Source: Pseudoalteromonas ruthenica (GTDB taxonomy: Bacteria; Pseudomonadota; Gammaproteobacteria; Enterobacterales; Alteromonadaceae). Taken from it: a stretch of DNA of 64,000 nucleotides. The translations under genes were made by a program, and so were the position numbers. The stretch covers positions 2,993,501 through 3,057,500 of the forward strand of contig NZ_CP023396.1 in the NCBI RefSeq assembly GCF_008808095.1, given 5' to 3'. Under the pieces are notes generated by a model that saw nothing but the letters and a program-made list of their open reading frames with translations, was not told the DNA's origin and ran no database searches. Shown piece by piece: positions 8,622 to 18,526 of this stretch; the first letter of the stretch is position 1; every line of letters begins with the position of its first letter.

Positions 8622-11330
8622 TTAAAATTCTTCCCACTCGTCTCCATCATCAACAAAGTTATTCCCTGAGGGGGCAGGTGATTTATTTGCTTGCGTTTTA
8701 GCTCCGTTCAACCGTTTCACTGCACTACTTGGGCTCGTACTCATATCCGGAAGAGCTGCTTGCATATTGATGGAGAAAAAACTCAGTAGCTGGCGCATAC
8801 TATTGGCCTGCTCCGCCATCGATTCGCTAGCAGCAGAGGCTTGTTCAACCAAGGCTGCATTTTGTTGAGTCATCTCATCCATTTGCGCCACGGCTTTATT
8901 TACTTGTTCAATACCTGAACTTTGCTCAATTGAGGCTTCTGAAATATCAGAGATCATTTGCGTTACTTTTTGCACCGACTCAACAATGTCTTGCAACGTT
9001 GCACCTGATTCATTCACTAATACGGTGCCATCCTCAACCTTGCCGACACTGTCACGGATAAGCTCCTTAATTTCTTTGGCCGCACCCGCTGAGCGTTGTG
9101 CTAAGTTACGCACTTCACCGGCAACCACCGCAAAGCCGCGACCTTGCTCACCAGCTCGGGCCGCTTCCACGGCGGCATTAAGTGCAAGCAGGTTGGTTTG
9201 AAAAGCAATCTCATCAATAACACCAATAATATCGGCAATTTTCTTACTCGCTTCGTTAATCTCTGCCATGCCTGAGACAGCACGATTAACCACGTCGCCA
9301 CCTTGCTTGGCCTTGTCGCATGTTTTCTCTGCAAGCTCACTGGCAACCTTGGCATTATCGGCATTTTGCTTCACCGTGCTGGTCATCTCTTCCATACTCG
9401 ATGCCGTTTCTTCCAACGATGAAGCTTGTTCCTCGGTACGCTGGCTTAAGTCGGTGTTACCTTGCGAGATTTCCTCTGCTCCCGTTGCCACCAAGTTGGC
9501 TGAGCTGGTGATCTTCTCAATCATCTCGGTGAGCTTATCAGCGGTACTGTTGGCATCACGCTTGAGCTTTTCGAAGGCTCCCTGGAAGTCACTATCAATA
9601 CGCTTAGTTAAATCACCATGAGCTAATGAATCCAGCATAGTGGCCGTTTCATCCACTGCTTCATCCACCACCTCTACCAGTTGGTTAAGGCCTTTAGATA
9701 AACGCAGGAAGAAGTCATCTTTGCCATCTAAACTCACGCGAGCATTCAGCTCCCCTCTGCGAGCAGCGCCTACTAAGTCATTGATTTCTTTCTCAATAGA
9801 GACCTCTGCAGTGCGATCGTCCCACTCGACTACGGTCCCCGCACGCTCACCTTCCTCGGTTAATATTGGATTGGCAACTAATCCGAAGGTCCGCCCACCG
9901 ACGACAATCTCTGTACTGTAGGTGGTAGAGAGTTTCTCTAACATTGAGCGTTGATGCGCTGGGTTTTTATGAAATACATCAATGTTTTGACCAACCAAGT
10001 TGTTACTGTCGAAGTTGGGTAAGTCTTTGCGTAAGTCTCGCTCAGCATTGCGCATCATGTTGACCACCGCCTCGTTCAAATACACGATATTATGGTCATT
10101 GTCGGCAATCATGGTATTGGTCGAGACATTATCTAAGGCACGGCGTACACGTAGGTTCTCTCGTGCTGCCTGTTTTTGTTTCTCCTCTCGAGCAAGCTCT
10201 TCGGTCATATCCTGCCATTCAACAATGGTCCCTAGACGCTTGCCATCTTCGTCAACCCAAGGCGTTGCTATTAGGTTGAAAGTCAGCCCGGCAAGTTTAA
10301 GGTTAGTGTTGTAGGGTTCATCAAGTTTTGCCAGCATTGCCCGCTGGTGCGACGGTTTAGCATGGAAGTCATCCACGCACGTTCCTATCAAGTCATCCAC
10401 TTTAAAGTTAGGCAATGCTGATTGAATTTGTTTCTCGCGATTGCGCAGCATGGCTTTGACTTGTTCGTTAACAAACACAATATTAAGGTCGTTGTCAGCC
10501 ATCATGACATTGGCTTGGCAAACCTTTAATGCACTTGCTAGGCGCGCTGACTCCCGTGCTTGTCGTTCTTGTTGGCGCTGCTCGGTGATATCAATGGCAT
10601 ATTTCACTACCTTTACAGGGTCACCATTCATATCAAAAATAGGGTTGTAGGATGCTTGGATCCATATTTCTGCGCCATTCTTACCGATACGTTTGTATTG
10701 TCCTGAATTATACTCACCTTGGCTTAAGCGCTGCCAAAAAACGGTATACTCAGGGCTCGCCGCCTCCTCAGGGGTGACAAACATGCGGTGATGCTGGCCT
10801 TTAATTTCTTCCAAGCGGTAGCCCAAGGTTGATAAGAAGTTATCATTGGCAGTGATAATGGTGCCATCTAACTCAAACTCTATCACCGCCTGCGCCCGTG
10901 ATATCGCTTTTGCTCGTCCTTCTAGCTCGGCTCGCTTGAGCTTAGATTCAGTAATATCGGTGGCAAACTTGACCACCTTAACGACCTCACCCTGCTGATT
11001 CATGACGGGGTTATACGATGCTTGGATCCAGATATCTTCTCCAGATTTGTCTACACGCCGAAACTCATCGCTAATATATTCGCCGGCGCTTAAACGCTGC
11101 CAAAAACGTTTATATTCGGGGCTTGAAGCCTCCTTGGCGTCGACAAATAATCGGTGATGTTGGCCTTGGATTTCTTCAAGGTTATAACCCATCACGCGCA
11201 GGAAGTTATCATTAGCGGTTAAGATATTCCCCGATGGGGTGAATTCGATCACTGCTTGAGACCTGTTTAATGCCTTTAATAGCATTGTGTCTTCATTTGA
11301 AGTGTTTGATTCCTTAGTAAACCAGCCCAT
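8622..11330 (-). CDS. Soluble methyl-accepting chemotaxis protein with four PAS domains
   Basis: 902 residues and no membrane segment. Two near-identical PAS-PAC units (about 25-130 and 145-255; both contain GQHHR, SPEY, FWQRLS and WIQASYNP) are followed by a second pair of a different PAS type (about 265-380 and 395-510; both contain NTN/STE hydrophobic cores and GT(I/V)VEW(Q/D)D). A HAMP-like linker (about 515-610) leads to the long MCP coiled coil, whose tip [20 protein letters not shown] contacts CheA/CheW. The C-terminus DEWEEF matches the x-W-E-E-F docking peptide known from P. aeruginosa Aer2/McpB. The layout suggests a cytoplasmic redox, gas or ligand sensor feeding only this cluster. 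No heme- or flavin-binding residue could be assigned by eye. Confidence 0.94.
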   Translation of the reverse strand: MGWFTKESNTSNEDTMLLKALNRSQAVIEFTPSGNILTANDNFLRVMGYNLEEIQGQHHRLFVDAKEASSPEYKRFWQRLSAGEYISDEFRRVDKSGEDIWIQASYNPVMNQQGEVVKVVKFATDITESKLKRAELEGRAKAISRAQAVIEFELDGTIITANDNFLSTLGYRLEEIKGQHHRMFVTPEEAASPEYTVFWQRLSQGEYNSGQYKRIGKNGAEIWIQASYNPIFDMNGDPVKVVKYAIDITEQRQQERQARESARLASALKVCQANVMMADNDLNIVFVNEQVKAMLRNREKQIQSALPNFKVDDLIGTCVDDFHAKPSHQRAMLAKLDEPYNTNLKLAGLTFNLIATPWVDEDGKRLGTIVEWQDMTEELAREEKQKQAARENLRVRRALDNVSTNTMIADNDHNIVYLNEAVVNMMRNAERDLRKDLPNFDSNNLVGQNIDVFHKNPAHQRSMLEKLSTTYSTEIVVGGRTFGLVANPILTEEGERAGTVVEWDDRTAEVSIEKEINDLVGAARRGELNARVSLDGKDDFFLRLSKGLNQLVEVVDEAVDETATMLDSLAHGDLTKRIDSDFQGAFEKLKRDANSTADKLTEMIEKITSSANLVATGAEEISQGNTDLSQRTEEQASSLEETASSMEEMTSTVKQNADNAKVASELAEKTCDKAKQGGDVVNRAVSGMAEINEASKKIADIIGVIDEIAFQTNLLALNAAVEAARAGEQGRGFAVVAGEVRNLAQRSAGAAKEIKELIRDSVGKVEDGTVLVNESGATLQDIVESVQKVTQMISDISEASIEQSSGIEQVNKAVAQMDEMTQQNAALVEQASAASESMAEQANSMRQLLSFFSINMQAALPDMSTSPSSAVKRLNGAKTQANKSPAPSGNNFVDDGDEWEEF

Positions 11331-11361
11331 GCTTTTCCACCCTGTTAGTACTTGTTCGCCA

Positions 11362-11844
11362 TTAACAATCGAGTATTTTTGGCAAATCCAGAAGAATGAC
11401 CATGGTTTCCCCTACATTAACGAGTCGCTCCACTAATTCGTTGTCGCTTGAATCGTTAAATTCCGGGATCCCTTTCGCATCCTGTTGATTAATTGCGTAA
11501 ACATCGGACACAGCGTCAACCACCAAGCCCATTACCTTAGTTTTCTCTCTTACTTGCTCTTTAACCACGATGACGACCGTCAGTGGTCCGTAAGGCTGTG
11601 GCTCAATCCCAAAGCGCAAACGCAAGTCAATGATCGGTACGATAGTTCCCCTGAGGTTAATGACCCCTTTGATATAATCTGGGGCATTAGGAATCGCAGT
11701 TATTTCCTCCCAACCACGTATTTCTTGTACACTCAGGATATCCATGCCGTACTCTTCGTCAGCCATCATGAATGTCAGGTATTGCTGAATGTGACCCTGA
11801 TTATTCTGCAAGATAATATGTTCGTTAATGCCTTCTACTTTCAT
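11362..11844 (-). CDS. cheW: Chemotaxis coupling protein CheW
   Basis: 160 residues, a single CheW (SH3-like) domain with the typical core [27 protein letters not shown] and [10 protein letters not shown]. CheW bridges the receptor tip and the P5 domain of CheA. The start ATG overlaps the cheA stop by 4 bp, so the two products are probably made in matched amounts. The receptor gene follows 31 bp downstream. Confidence 0.96.
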   Translation of the reverse strand: MKVEGINEHIILQNNQGHIQQYLTFMMADEEYGMDILSVQEIRGWEEITAIPNAPDYIKGVINLRGTIVPIIDLRLRFGIEPQPYGPLTVVIVVKEQVREKTKVMGLVVDAVSDVYAINQQDAKGIPEFNDSSDNELVERLVNVGETMVILLDLPKILDC

Positions 11845-13937
11845 ACCTGCTCCTCATGCAGGGCTGCAGCATCAATGAGTGCCTCTTGTGCACCTGGCTT
11901 TTTCAAACCGGCCATTTTGGTTAACCCGGCAATATCAACGATCAGCGATACCCGCCCATCTCCGAGAATAGTTGCACCGGAAACACCATCAACCTTCTGA
12001 TAGTTCGCCTCTAAACTTTTTATTACCACTTGCTGTTGCGCTAGTAAGTCATCCACCAGCAGACCCACTTTTTGGTTATCACACTCGACCACGACCAGAA
12101 GAGCTTTATCAAGTTCGGTAATGGCATCATGATGATTGAACAGTTGGTATAACCGTAAAATGGGAATGTATTCATCACGCAGCCGCAGTACCTCCAAGCT
12201 TTTGCCGACCCGGCTGACCTTATTCGTATCAATTTGTAATGACTCAACGATGGTAATGAGCGGCACAATATAGGTATGTTCGGCAATGCGGACCAGTTGA
12301 CCATCTAAAATAGCGAGCGTTAGTGGCAAACGGATGGTAAAAGTTGACCCCGTTCCGGGTGTCGACACCACTTCGATAGAACCGCTTAAGGAGCTAATGT
12401 TCTGGCGCACCACATCCATCCCGACGCCGCGCCCGGAGATGTCACTCACTTCGTCGGCTGTGGAGAACCCTGGTTCGAAAATGAGCTCGTTAATGTCGTC
12501 GTCACTGAGCTCTTCATTGCCATCGATTAGGCCATTAGCGATGGCTTTTTCTCTGATTTTTTCGGTATTTAGGCCTCGGCCATCGTCCATTATTTCAATC
12601 ACAATATTGCCGCCTTGGTGAAAGGCGTTGAGTGTCACCGTGCCAATTTCAGGTTTACCACTTTGTTTACGCTGTTCTGGCGTCTCTAGGCCGTGATCTA
12701 ACGAATTGCGCACTAAATGCACCATGGGATCAGAGATCTTCTCCATCACTGTTTTATCAAGCTCGGTACCCTCGCCAAGAATTTTTAACTCCACCTGCTT
12801 ACCGAGTTTTTGCGATATATCTCGCACTAAACGTGGGAATCGGCTGAATACAAAGCTAATTGGCAGCATGCGAATACGCATGACATTTTCTTGTAAATCG
12901 CGGGTATTATGCGCTAACTGTGCAAGCCCTTCCTGCAGCGCAGCCAGGGTATTTTCGGTCACTTCCTGCTCACCCAGTTGGCTGAGCATGGATTGCGTAA
13001 TAACCAGTTCACCCACCATATTGATTAACGAGTCAATTTTATCTATGCCAACACGGATGGAAGTCGACTCATTAGATTTAGCTTTATTTGCTTTGCCTTT
13101 ACTTGCCGGTGCTTGAGTCGCTTGGGCCACCGGTTCGTTTTCACTTGATTGCTGTGCAGCATCATCGTGCTCCAGTGGTTCAGTCGGCGCGGATGATTCC
13201 TGCTCTGAGAACAAACCTCCGCACAGACTAATATCGATATCAGCATCATCTTCTACCCACTCAAACACTTCCTTAATTTGCTCTTGTGTTGCTTCAGTTT
13301 GCAAAAATACTTTCCAAGACATGAAGCATTCATCACCCTGTAGATTCTGAATTTCAGGGATGGCGGATAAATCAGCTTCAACTTCAATGGATCCGAGATC
13401 CCCCAAGTCACTGAGCATAAACAGGGGTTCATTGCCTGTTTTGAATAAATGATGGTGCGGTTTAAATAAAATTTGATAGGTGTTAGTTTCTGCTTGCTGC
13501 GACGGTGAAGCGCTCGCTTCGTTTTCGTTGGCCGCCACTTCCCCTTCACTTAGACCGAGAATTTCCTCAAATTGTTGCTGTAGCTCCTTGGCAGTGTGTA
13601 ATTCTGGCTCTTGTTCGCTTTGCAGTGCCTGCAACATCTCTCGCAAGCAGTCGACCGAACGCAATAGCAGGTTTACGTGCTGTGCTTCAAGTTGACGCTG
13701 ACCTTGGCGTATTTGGTCCAGCAAGGTTTCTAAAACGTGGGTAAAATCGGACACTGAAGTGAACCCAAAAGTACCACTGCCGCCTTTGATTGAGTGGGCT
13801 GCGCGGAAGATGGTATTGAGCGTTTCGCTATCGGCTTCGCCTGGAGTAAGATTTAACAGCTCACTCTCCATGGCATCAAGGCCCTCGAAACTCTCCTCAA
13901 AGAAAACTTCGAAAAATTGGCTGAGATCGATACTCAT
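11841..13937 (-). CDS. cheA: Chemotaxis histidine kinase CheA
   Basis: 698 residues with the standard order. P1 Hpt domain has phospho-acceptor H48 in AAHSIKGGSGTFGF. A middle region (about 150-250) fits a response-regulator-docking domain. An acidic, Gln-rich linker follows, then P3 dimerisation helices (from about 290, IRVGIDKIDSLINMVGEL). The P4 ATPase shows LVRNSLDHGLE, DDGRGL and GRGVGMDVV, and P5 is CheW-like at the C-terminus. CheA autophosphorylates and passes phosphate to the CheY encoded just upstream and to CheB. All ATP-binding boxes look intact. Confidence 0.97.
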   Translation of the reverse strand: MSIDLSQFFEVFFEESFEGLDAMESELLNLTPGEADSETLNTIFRAAHSIKGGSGTFGFTSVSDFTHVLETLLDQIRQGQRQLEAQHVNLLLRSVDCLREMLQALQSEQEPELHTAKELQQQFEEILGLSEGEVAANENEASASPSQQAETNTYQILFKPHHHLFKTGNEPLFMLSDLGDLGSIEVEADLSAIPEIQNLQGDECFMSWKVFLQTEATQEQIKEVFEWVEDDADIDISLCGGLFSEQESSAPTEPLEHDDAAQQSSENEPVAQATQAPASKGKANKAKSNESTSIRVGIDKIDSLINMVGELVITQSMLSQLGEQEVTENTLAALQEGLAQLAHNTRDLQENVMRIRMLPISFVFSRFPRLVRDISQKLGKQVELKILGEGTELDKTVMEKISDPMVHLVRNSLDHGLETPEQRKQSGKPEIGTVTLNAFHQGGNIVIEIMDDGRGLNTEKIREKAIANGLIDGNEELSDDDINELIFEPGFSTADEVSDISGRGVGMDVVRQNISSLSGSIEVVSTPGTGSTFTIRLPLTLAILDGQLVRIAEHTYIVPLITIVESLQIDTNKVSRVGKSLEVLRLRDEYIPILRLYQLFNHHDAITELDKALLVVVECDNQKVGLLVDDLLAQQQVVIKSLEANYQKVDGVSGATILGDGRVSLIVDIAGLTKMAGLKKPGAQEALIDAAALHEEQV

Positions 13938-13949
13938 AGCCGCGCAGCC

Positions 13950-14312
13950 TTAGCGAATTACTTTTTTCATTACTGCAAGTAGTTGGTCTGGATTAAAGGG
14001 TTTAACTATCCAGCCGGTGGCCCCCGCAGCCTTGCCCTCAGACTTTTTATCTAGCCCGGATTCGGTAGTAAGCATAAGCAAAGGGGTAAATTTGTAATCA
14101 CCTAAGGTTCTTAGCTCTCGAATCAAGGTGATGCCATCCATAACCGGCATATTGACGTCTGAAATCACGGCGTCGAACTTATCCTTTTTGGCGATCGCTA
14201 ACGCTTCACTGCCATCTTTCGCTTCAGTGACTTCATAACCTGCCTTTTTCAAGGTAAAGCTCACCATTTGACGCATTGAAGCTGAGTCATCCACGGCTAG
14301 AATCTTCGTCAT
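13950..14312 (-). CDS. cheY: CheY-type single-domain response regulator
   Basis: 120 residues, a lone receiver with the acidic pair DD at 8-9, phospho-acceptor D52 in ISDVNMPVMDG, the conserved Thr in MLTTES and Lys in IVKPFNP. There is no output domain. In F7-type clusters this protein is the cognate partner of the local CheA and often does not act on the flagellar motor. The start at 14312 follows a GGGGTGGG ribosome-binding stretch; the longer frame from 14336 would overlap the STAS gene and add a non-conserved tail. Confidence 0.95.
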   Translation of the reverse strand: MTKILAVDDSASMRQMVSFTLKKAGYEVTEAKDGSEALAIAKKDKFDAVISDVNMPVMDGITLIRELRTLGDYKFTPLLMLTTESGLDKKSEGKAAGATGWIVKPFNPDQLLAVMKKVIR

Positions 14313-14325
14313 ACCCACCCCTAAT

Positions 14326-14595
14326 TTAGTTTCCATTTAGCGCTAAATAATTGGCTACACCCAAGCTTTGACAAGCGTTTATGAGCGCTTCACTCGAGCC
14401 TTCCCATGTAATGCTGTGATCGCCAAGTTGTAATGCTTTTTGTAACGCACACAAAAGCTGAATACAGGCAGTATCGGCGCGAGTTACATCGCTCATATCC
14501 AAACAAAGATCACTGCCCTGCTGGAGCTGCTTCAGTAGCTCTGCCTGTAAATTTTCAACTTGTGAAATGGTTAATTCGTTAGGCAACCTAAACAT
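14326..14595 (-). CDS. STAS-domain protein of the chemotaxis operon
   Basis: 89 residues, one STAS fold. The central DTACIQLLCAL stretch corresponds to the phosphorylatable loop of SpoIIAA-like proteins, but Thr stands where anti-sigma antagonists have Ser. Such STAS genes are the first gene of several F7-type chemotaxis clusters (for example Vibrio cluster III); the role there is not settled. It is the first gene of this operon. The upstream 159 bp (14596-14754), shared with the end of the Sco gene region, must hold the operon promoter, but no good sigma-70 or sigma-28 match was found. Confidence 0.88.
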   Translation of the reverse strand: MFRLPNELTISQVENLQAELLKQLQQGSDLCLDMSDVTRADTACIQLLCALQKALQLGDHSITWEGSSEALINACQSLGVANYLALNGN

Positions 14596-14754
14596 AAATT
14601 ATGCTTGAGCATTTAACATTTCTCATATCAAAAGCTTAGACCTAGTTAGTTAGATTGCCAGCGAATTTTGTAAAAAAATCTTTAAATAAATAGAGAGTTA
14701 GGTGAATTGGCTGCCTATGTATAGACAACCGAAGGGGGACACGCTGATACTTGC

Positions 14755-15360
14755 TCAGCCACCGTAGTAGCTGAGTATAGATTTAAGGTCCTTGATCATG
14801 GTGTCTGTATTAATGGTTGGTACACTGCCAGCTTTAAATTCAGGTTTGAAGATAGCCCGTATTTTCCCATGCGGATCGACCAGTGCCACTGAGGCACTGT
14901 GGTCCACTAAATAGTCTCCTGTTTGCTCTTCAGTCACTGCATAAATTAGCCCTAAATTCTGGACAAAGGGGTAAAGCGCCTTGTGCGGTCCCGACACGGC
15001 CTGATAATTAGGATTAAAGTAATTAATATACTGTAGACGCTTTTGTGCAGTATCGCGATTAGGATCTACTGATATAAACCAAACGTTTATATCTTCTATG
15101 GCAAGCTTTTTTTCTACCTGCCGGAGCTTTGCCAAGGTCATGGGACACACATCAGGGCAACTGGTGTAACCTAAAAACAGCAAATCCCACTGCGATTTTA
15201 AGTCATCAACGCCGACATCGTTGCCGTGTTGATTTTTCAGCTTAAATGGCTTCACGACTTTGGCTGGCTCATACACCAGCGCATCAACCTCTAATGTCGG
15301 CTTTGAACACCCTTGTAGCAGAACAGAAAATAGCGCGGCCGCGCCTAATTTACGCCACAT
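14755..15360 (-). CDS. SCO1/SenC copper chaperone for cytochrome c oxidase
   Basis: 201 residues. A lipobox (LLQGC, lipid on C18) predicts a membrane-anchored lipoprotein facing the periplasm. The thioredoxin-like domain has the copper ligands C68 and C72 (CPDVCP) and H154 (VDHSAS). Sco proteins load or reduce the CuA centre of subunit II. It is the last gene of the cox cluster; its start overlaps the end of the heme O synthase gene by 11 bp. The gene order matches Pseudomonas, where senC ends the coxB-coxA series. Confidence 0.95.
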   Translation of the reverse strand: MWRKLGAAALFSVLLQGCSKPTLEVDALVYEPAKVVKPFKLKNQHGNDVGVDDLKSQWDLLFLGYTSCPDVCPMTLAKLRQVEKKLAIEDINVWFISVDPNRDTAQKRLQYINYFNPNYQAVSGPHKALYPFVQNLGLIYAVTEEQTGDYLVDHSASVALVDPHGKIRAIFKPEFKAGSVPTINTDTMIKDLKSILSYYGG

Positions 15361-16258
15361 AAAACATCCACTTATCTATGAACAATGCGACAAAGAGTAC
15401 CATTAAATGCACAATTGAAAACTTAAAAACGGCCATTGCACTGCGATGGTCCTGTTCGCGCTTTAAACGCCAAGCGTAGGCAATAAACACACCATTAAGA
15501 ATAACTGCTGATAACAAGTAAAATAGCCCTGACATACCAATTAAATAGGGCAAGATGCACACTAAGGCGAGAATCACGGTATACGCCAATACACATGTTT
15601 TACAAAAATCGATACCGTGCGTCACAGGTAGCATAGGCACATTCGCTCGACGATAATCTGCCTCTCTAGCAATAGCTAAAGCCCAAAAATGCGGAGGGGT
15701 CCAAGTAAAAATGATCATCACCAAGAGCCATGGTGCTGCAGCAAGTTGACCCGTTTCACTAACCCAACCAAGCAAAGGAGGCATCGCCCCTGCAAGCCCC
15801 CCGATAACAATATTTTGAGGCGTTGCCCGCTTTAGAAATAATGTATATACAACTGCGTAACCCACCAGTGCCATCAGCGTCAAAATGGCACACAGCCAGT
15901 TAGCAGCGCTAACCAAAGCAGCAAACCCAAGCCCACCAATCAGTGCTGCAAACATAAAGCCATTGCGCTCACTCACTCTGCCACGGGCCACCGGGCGATG
16001 GCGAGTGCGAGCCATTTTCATATCAATTTCTCGGTCCACAATATGGTTAATCACCGCTGCGGCTGCTGATAATAAGCCAATACCCAGTAAGCTCACAGCT
16101 TGTAATAGCCAACTGCGCCCCATGTCGGGAGCTAAAGCTACGCCAACCCAAGCGGTTAATACCAACATCAGCACAACCTTCGCTTTGCACATGGCTAAAT
16201 AATCACGCCATGTGGTGTCTTTACTATCTCCGTACTGCCAATAAATCGCTTTGCTCAT
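15350..16258 (-). CDS. cyoE/ctaB: Protoheme IX farnesyltransferase (heme O synthase)
   Basis: About 302 residues of a UbiA-type prenyltransferase with some nine membrane segments. The Mg2+/prenyl-diphosphate site is visible in NHIVDREIDMKMARTRHRP. It transfers a farnesyl group to heme B, giving heme O, the substrate of the CtaA encoded just upstream. The start at 16258 has AGGGAGC upstream and sits 15 bases after the ctaA stop; the longer frame from 16300 would overlap ctaA. Confidence 0.95.
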   Translation of the reverse strand: MSKAIYWQYGDSKDTTWRDYLAMCKAKVVLMLVLTAWVGVALAPDMGRSWLLQAVSLLGIGLLSAAAAVINHIVDREIDMKMARTRHRPVARGRVSERNGFMFAALIGGLGFAALVSAANWLCAILTLMALVGYAVVYTLFLKRATPQNIVIGGLAGAMPPLLGWVSETGQLAAAPWLLVMIIFTWTPPHFWALAIAREADYRRANVPMLPVTHGIDFCKTCVLAYTVILALVCILPYLIGMSGLFYLLSAVILNGVFIAYAWRLKREQDHRSAMAVFKFSIVHLMVLFVALFIDKWMFYVA

Positions 16259-16272
16259 AGCCTGCTCCCTTA

Positions 16273-17262
16273 TTAACTTTTTGATTTTTGTAGATAACAC
16301 AACCGCACTAAGGTCAGTAATAGCAATAGCGCCATCAAGTTATGGGCAAGTGCCACATTTAACGGAATACTCATCTGTACTAACGCGATACCTAAACTTA
16401 TTTGCGCCACTAAGGCCGCCACAACCCAGCCACACGCCTGTTTAATCATCTGTGATTGCGCACTGCGAAATACCTGCCACATGGCACTGAGCAACACCAC
16501 GGCGGTAATGAGTGCGCCAAAGCGATGCAATAGATGAATAGACATACGCGATTCGAACGACAACACCCCAAACTCATAATTACTGTGCTCGGTAGGTAGC
16601 TGGAAAACACTACTGAGTGAGAACGCCTCACTGCCCGCACACATCGGGAAACCAATACAATGTGTGGCTGCATAATTTGCCGCGAGCCATCCCCCTAAGG
16701 CAATCTGTATCACCACCACAACTAACGCGGACAGGCTCCAACCTAGACTTGCTCTCGCTCCGGGGTCGCCACCAAATACGGGCTGAGAATGGGTTCGTAG
16801 GTAAAGTAACCACAGTAAGCTAGCAATGGAAAAGCCACCAAGAAGATGCCCCATCACCACCAAAGGTTGTAAATTCATGGTCACCGTCCACATGCCCAGT
16901 AAGGCTTGGAAAATAACCAGTAACAACAACACCATTGGTAGACGCAACGGGACATGGGGCAACTTTGCATGGCGTAATGCATACACTGCTAAAGCTAGGA
17001 TCAATAAGCCTAGGCCGCCGGCAAAATAGCGATGCACCATCTCTTTGAGGGCTTTACCTTGATCTACCTGCGCACCAGGAAAGTGCTGCTGCACTTTTTG
17101 TATTTCATGGGCTTGATCGGGTACGGTGAGAAAGCCATAACAACCGGGCCAATCCGGGCACCCAAGCCCTGCATCACTTAAACGTGTATAAGCGCCCAAG
17201 CCCACCACCAACACTGCGAGAATGGCAGTGCATAACACCAGAGTTTTATAATTTTTTGTCAT
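16273..17262 (-). CDS. ctaA: Heme A synthase (COX15/CtaA family)
   Basis: 329 residues with eight predicted membrane segments. The family signature GAYTRLSDAGLGCPDWPGCYG lies near the N-terminus, and heme-ligand histidines are seen in MVHRYFAGG, VMGHLLGG, LLHRFGA and LAHNLMA. The paired Cys of THCIGFPMC is also typical. It oxidises heme O to heme A for subunit I. It lies in the middle of the assembly-factor half of the cox cluster, 10 bp after the thioredoxin-like gene. Confidence 0.95.
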   Translation of the reverse strand: MTKNYKTLVLCTAILAVLVVGLGAYTRLSDAGLGCPDWPGCYGFLTVPDQAHEIQKVQQHFPGAQVDQGKALKEMVHRYFAGGLGLLILALAVYALRHAKLPHVPLRLPMVLLLLVIFQALLGMWTVTMNLQPLVVMGHLLGGFSIASLLWLLYLRTHSQPVFGGDPGARASLGWSLSALVVVVIQIALGGWLAANYAATHCIGFPMCAGSEAFSLSSVFQLPTEHSNYEFGVLSFESRMSIHLLHRFGALITAVVLLSAMWQVFRSAQSQMIKQACGWVVAALVAQISLGIALVQMSIPLNVALAHNLMALLLLLTLVRLCYLQKSKS

Positions 17263-17272
17263 ACTGGCCTCG

Positions 17273-17776
17273 TTAGCTGCTGCGAGAATAGTTAAGTAGT
17301 TTTTTAATGTCTTTTAGTAATCCTTTATGGATAAGTCGATTTTGCTGCTCCTGCTCAACGTAGTCATATTCCAATACCACCAAACCATGGCGATCTATCA
17401 AGTACAGATGACCTGCTTTTAATGCACTGGGCACTGAATCCACATGCAACACCTCGGGTACCTCGGCGCTGCGTGGCCTCTCCCCTAGTACTGCCATGCG
17501 CACCTTACTTTGGTTTTTCCCGAGCGCTACATAGAGCGACTGCATGTCTTGCCACTGAGCTTGGCAAGGGCCACAATCAGCTTGATTCACTAGCGCGATA
17601 GTCCAGGGCGACACGGGGTATTGGCCCCACTGTTCAAGTTCCACCTGCTCACTCATTAAAGTGCCGTTATTACTGGTACTTGCTGGTAGCCAGCCACTTT
17701 TAAGAACGGCAATAGCCGCAACAACGGGAATAATGAAACAAGCAATAAAAATCACTAATGGTTTACGATTTGTCAT
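17273..17776 (-). CDS. Membrane-anchored thioredoxin-like protein of the cox cluster
   Basis: 167 residues. One N-terminal membrane helix (about 8-27) is followed by a periplasmic domain with ADCGPCQAQW. CGPC is the classical thioredoxin active site, and the later pattern VPSALKAGHLYLIDRHG resembles the cis-Pro loop and following strand. The position between SURF1 and ctaA is that of PA0111-like genes in Pseudomonas, usually annotated only as a transmembrane protein. A role in reducing Cys of CuA or Sco is inferred. The start at 17776 overlaps the SURF1 stop (ATGAC...TAA, 14 bp); the longer frame from 17812 lies inside SURF1. Confidence 0.8.
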   Translation of the reverse strand: MTNRKPLVIFIACFIIPVVAAIAVLKSGWLPASTSNNGTLMSEQVELEQWGQYPVSPWTIALVNQADCGPCQAQWQDMQSLYVALGKNQSKVRMAVLGERPRSAEVPEVLHVDSVPSALKAGHLYLIDRHGLVVLEYDYVEQEQQNRLIHKGLLKDIKKLLNYSRSS

Positions 17777-18503
17777 ACCCTCTCCTTGCACGCCAAAAGG
17801 CGGTAAGCGCAATCAATAACGCCGCTAAGGCGATGAGAAACCACTGCCATGCATAGGCTATATGCTTTTCTGCAGGCATGGTCACAGGCTGGTAATGTGG
17901 CTCGGTAGCAACTAACGGCGAAGGCGTTTGCGCATACGCCATAAAATTATAAACGGGGACTCTCGCTTGATTCGCGATTTGTGTTATGTCGATTTGCTGT
18001 ACACGCTTAGGCCAACCCATTGATGGTGAGCTTTGCGCCAAGGTAATTGACCCTAACGGGCCTTCTTTAATGAGCACATCATCAAGCGTTATCTGTGTCG
18101 GTAGCTGCAACTGAGGCAGTTGCTCACGTGTTGTTGGCGCAACAATGAAGCCAAGGTTGACCAGTAGCCACCGACTAGCTCCTTGAGGCATAACCAGCAC
18201 CAATACGTCGTAGCCAACCCGGCCTTGATAAACCTGGTTATCAAGCAACCAGTAGTGCTGTAGCACACGACCAGACACTGCGGTTTGCATACCTGTGGCA
18301 TCAACATCTGAATTGATCAGGCGCTGAGCTTGGGTAAAAGGAATGCGCCCTTTACTGGCCCATTGCTGCAATAGCTGCTCGCGCTCTTGCTTTTGCTCGG
18401 CACGATCTAACTGCCAGAAACCCAAGCCTACACAAGTACTTACTACTAACACGACAATGCTACTCCACAAAAATGCGCTAAGCTTATGAGTATTCACTCG
18501 CAC
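17763..18503 (-). CDS. SURF1 family cytochrome oxidase assembly protein
   Basis: 246 residues with one membrane helix at each end (about 10-30 and 220-240) and a periplasmic domain between. Family features include GFWQLDRAEQKQ, the W.LLVNLGF segment, and the C-terminal Y..QWF..AL. SURF1 helps to insert heme A into subunit I. Two in-frame GTG codons (18503 and 18497) are possible starts, neither with a clear ribosome-binding site. It starts only 23 bp from the divergent DUF2909 gene. Confidence 0.9.
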   Translation of the reverse strand: MRVNTHKLSAFLWSSIVVLVVSTCVGLGFWQLDRAEQKQEREQLLQQWASKGRIPFTQAQRLINSDVDATGMQTAVSGRVLQHYWLLDNQVYQGRVGYDVLVLVMPQGASRWLLVNLGFIVAPTTREQLPQLQLPTQITLDDVLIKEGPLGSITLAQSSPSMGWPKRVQQIDITQIANQARVPVYNFMAYAQTPSPLVATEPHYQPVTMPAEKHIAYAWQWFLIALAALLIALTAFWRARRGYDKS

Positions 18504-18526
18504 ACCAATTAGAGGAAAACTGCACT

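Noticed and set aside
11485..12000. 171-codon plus-strand ORF across cheW and cheA
   Set aside because: Antisense of two well-supported genes; no domain and no ribosome-binding site.
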